Origin: Xestospongia muta
Taxonomy: Eukaryota > Porifera > Demospongiae > Haplosclerida > Petrosiidae
Assembly (NCBI GenBank): GCA_963693285.1
Contig: OY848929.1
Location: 4,280,501-4,344,500 of the forward strand
Length of the DNA: 64,000 bases
Direction of reading: 5' to 3'
Part shown: piece by piece, positions 61,801-64,000 of the stretch
Layout: every line of letters starts with the position of its first letter
Numbering within the stretch: position 1 is the first letter of the stretch
Position numbers and translations under genes: made by a program
Notes under the pieces: model-generated
Databases searched by the model: none
The model's input: the letters and a program-made list of their open reading frames with translations, nothing else
What the model was told of the DNA's origin: nothing

Positions 61801-64000
61801 AGTACAGCAAAATAACTTGCAAGAATTAATTTCTTCATTAAAGGTGTGCAGCAACTTACTATAGCAATCTTGTTTTCATTAATGCTATATTTAGGAGGGT
61901 CATAGTGCAGTTGCCAAGGTTACTGAGTGGCATTCTAAGCTAGGTGAAATGAGATTAAAGGAACTTCAATATCAGAGAACAATATCAAAACTAGAAGAAA
62001 AATTAAAACATTCTCAAGATATAGTATCTAAAAGTGAATGCTCCATCTCACAATTGGAACATAAACTAGTCCGGTCTACTCAAGTAAACTATTATGTGAT
62101 GATGTTGTATTAGACTATTGCCATATTAGGAATATGAGGAACTCCTCTTGTCAATAGAAGATGGAGAATTGATGGTGCCAAGAAAAATTATTTCTGGTCA
62201 TCAAGAGATAGCTAAAACACCTGTAGGAGAGAGAAGAGAAGTGTCTACTGAGGTATGTGTTTATTGGACAGTATATCAAATCATTCTCTAAATATTTAGT
62301 TGGATTTCTCACCAGCAATCGCACAATTACAATCAGCATTGCAATCAACTCAACTGCAATCTAATCAACTTGATGTGTCTTTAAGAAAAGCTGAGGGTCA
62401 GATTCTTGAGAAGGACAGAACAATTCATGATCTGCAGCTACAATTGTCATCTATGGAGAAAAGGGCAATATCGGAAGAGCAAACCAGAGATGCTCATTCA
62501 TCACGTGCTTTGCAAATAGCTACTGATACTATTGAACAGCTGCAGGTTAGTAATATAGAAACTTAATATTTGAGTTACATTTCTCAGGCGCAGTTAACAC
62601 AGAAAGAAGGTCAAGTAGAAAAATATCAGCATCTATTACAAGAGAGCCGAAGAGAAACTCAATGTGCTACTGAAAAACACAAACAAGAGATTATGTTATT
62701 GGAGAAAAAATTAGAAAACAAGTCAAATAGTCAGTGGAACAACATTTGTGTCAATCACTCTTTCATATTAATTTTAGTTATCTCTAGACTTCAAACTAGT
62801 ATATCCTGTCCTTCTCCCTCGTCTTTATCTACTGACCAACTAGCTAGACTTCATCAATTTGAAGATTTAACTAAGGAATTAAAAGAATCAAATACAAGTT
62901 TGTATCAACAGTTAGAAACTGAAAAGACAGAAAGAGAGAGAGAGAGAACTCATTCGGCTACGAGAGAGGAGGGACTAAAGAAAGAGATAAGTCAACTTAA
63001 GCACAAACATCGTCTAGAGATCAAAGGTATTTATAATGCAATTCCAGATGGTAGTTAATACATTAATGATGCTGTTATATTATTGTAGAGTTACAAAGCT
63101 CTCTGTCAGTAAAGTCAGAACATGTGACTGAATTAGAACAAGAACTGGAAGTCTTGAATGGAGAATTGTCTGCTGCACTTGAGTCTAGAAAGAAAAGTTA
63201 GCATATAATTATAACAATTTTCACAATAATATCACTATTGTATCTCTTCCTTTAGCACCATCTCGTAGTTTGCAAGATATGGTAGAGAAGCTAAGAACTC
63301 AATTAACTGAGAAAGAACAACAACTACAGAGTTTACGTGAGGCATTGAGACAAGTTCGAGCTGACCTTGTGGACACAGCACATAAAACTTTACAAGTAGG
63401 AGGAAAGTCAGAAGAATTCTCAAAATATTTAAATGATTCATTTCAGAGTCACACTCAGCAGGATGTTATGGAAGCCAGTGTTCAGAAACTGGTGGATGAG
63501 AGAGTGAGAGTTGTGGAGGAGAGGGAGGAGGAGAGTCTACGACAAATGAGAGAACGAATGGTGCAACTGGAGAAAGAATTGGATAACAGAAACAAGGTAA
63601 CAACCTAAACACTCTTGTACTAATAGTATAGTTGGTTATAGAAATTGAAGGACATGAACTCACAACATGTACAACTGGAAGCTGAATTACAACAGACACA
63701 GTTGGTAGGTCACAAGTATTATACAGTAGCCATTATACTGTGTTGTATTGTCTTGAAGGAATATGAGGAGAGAGGTTCATTACTAGAGAGAATTGAAAGT
63801 GAAAATAGACACTTGAAAAAATCTCTTGCAGATGCAAAATTGAAAGAACAACGATTGAATAAAGAAATTAGACAGGTCTGTAACACAAATATTTTCCTGT
63901 TAAATCTCAAGTATCCTTTACAGCTTCAAGAAGAACTTCCAACAAAGACCCAGAAACTAGATGAACTTCAGCAACAATGTGAGATCCTTCAAAATAAACT
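55868..64000 (+). CDS. CEP290: CEP290 centrosomal/ciliary transition-zone protein, runs off right edge
   Basis: Very long coiled-coil protein of the ciliary transition zone, mutated in human ciliopathies. The ATG at 55868 gives MSTVGWERLVTISDAEL, parallel to the human start (NWKEIMKVDPDDL). Many short exons encode near-continuous heptads. Landmarks match human CEP290 in order: YERGHVGLREAIAEIKSKKE, then VNKLQGQVDILYEINEALRL (58663-59000), LVLRELQEREQTLKDCQEQL, YRRKFAVIIHQQG then LYKEYQEAKSYWEEE (about 59890-60180), VRVNERSLSRR, LDEANKQYTELASKC, and DMVEKLRTQLTEKEQQLQSL (63270-63340). About four fifths of the human length is covered; the C-terminal part lies beyond 64000. Sponge choanocytes and larvae are ciliated, so retention is expected. 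Confidence 0.93.
58829..58868 (+). repeat. (CT)20 microsatellite abutting a CEP290 3' splice site
   Basis: About 40 bp of CT followed by TTCTAG and the exon encoding EVANLIQQVNKLQ. As in Rabin8, the array is the pyrimidine tract of the intron, with CT on the coding strand. Confidence 0.9.

Overview
The window looks like nuclear DNA of an early-branching animal, most likely a demosponge. It is AT-rich and gene-dense. Most introns are GT-AG and only about 40-80 bp long. Clear animal orthologues (TEAD, parvin, CEP290, CPT1, Rabin8, kappaB-Ras, TMTC3) sit beside ZU5/Death and fibrinogen-like families of the kind expanded in sponges and cnidarians. The species call is an inference from these features.

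Layout, left to right: TNPO3 (-, runs off the left edge); SNRPE (+, complete, head-to-head with TNPO3); a 1556-aa ARM-like/TPR-like/zinc-module gene (+); a 1062-aa gene joining a catalytically dead SAMHD1-type HD domain to a coiled coil, a possible membrane segment, a ZU5-like domain and a Death-like domain (+); TEAD (-), with unusually long introns; an NKIRAS-like GTPase (+); intronless GIY-YIG-like and POT-like transporter genes (+); CPT1 (-); RAB3IP/Rabin8 (+); parvin (+); two intronless secreted phage-type (GH24) lysozymes (-); an intronless nucleotidyltransferase-fold gene (-) head-to-head with TMEM9 (+); TMTC3 (-), with a 1.3-kb intronic minisatellite; GNL2 (+), with a very long acidic tail; a secreted fibrinogen-like gene (+) followed by a decayed fragment of itself; and CEP290 (+), which runs off the right edge.

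Most genes are unrelated housekeeping genes packed closely together. The notable part is 3.3-13.8 kb, where two multidomain proteins lie in tandem 246 bp apart. The second pairs an HD pseudo-dNTPase with ZU5 and Death-type signalling modules and is the best candidate for an undescribed system. Two lysozymes, a nucleotidyltransferase-like gene, a GIY-YIG-like gene and a fibrinogen-like gene add possible immune or mobile-DNA-derived content, but they are scattered and not an obvious operon-like cluster.

Repeats include pure CT microsatellites that form the pyrimidine tracts of several 3' splice sites, two hairpin (MITE-like) elements in one intron, four 55-bp tandem copies between the lysozymes, and diffuse tandem repeats in the TEAD introns. 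I saw no rRNA, convincing tRNA, CRISPR array or intact transposon. Exon boundaries were placed by eye from splice consensus, reading frame and remembered family sequences.
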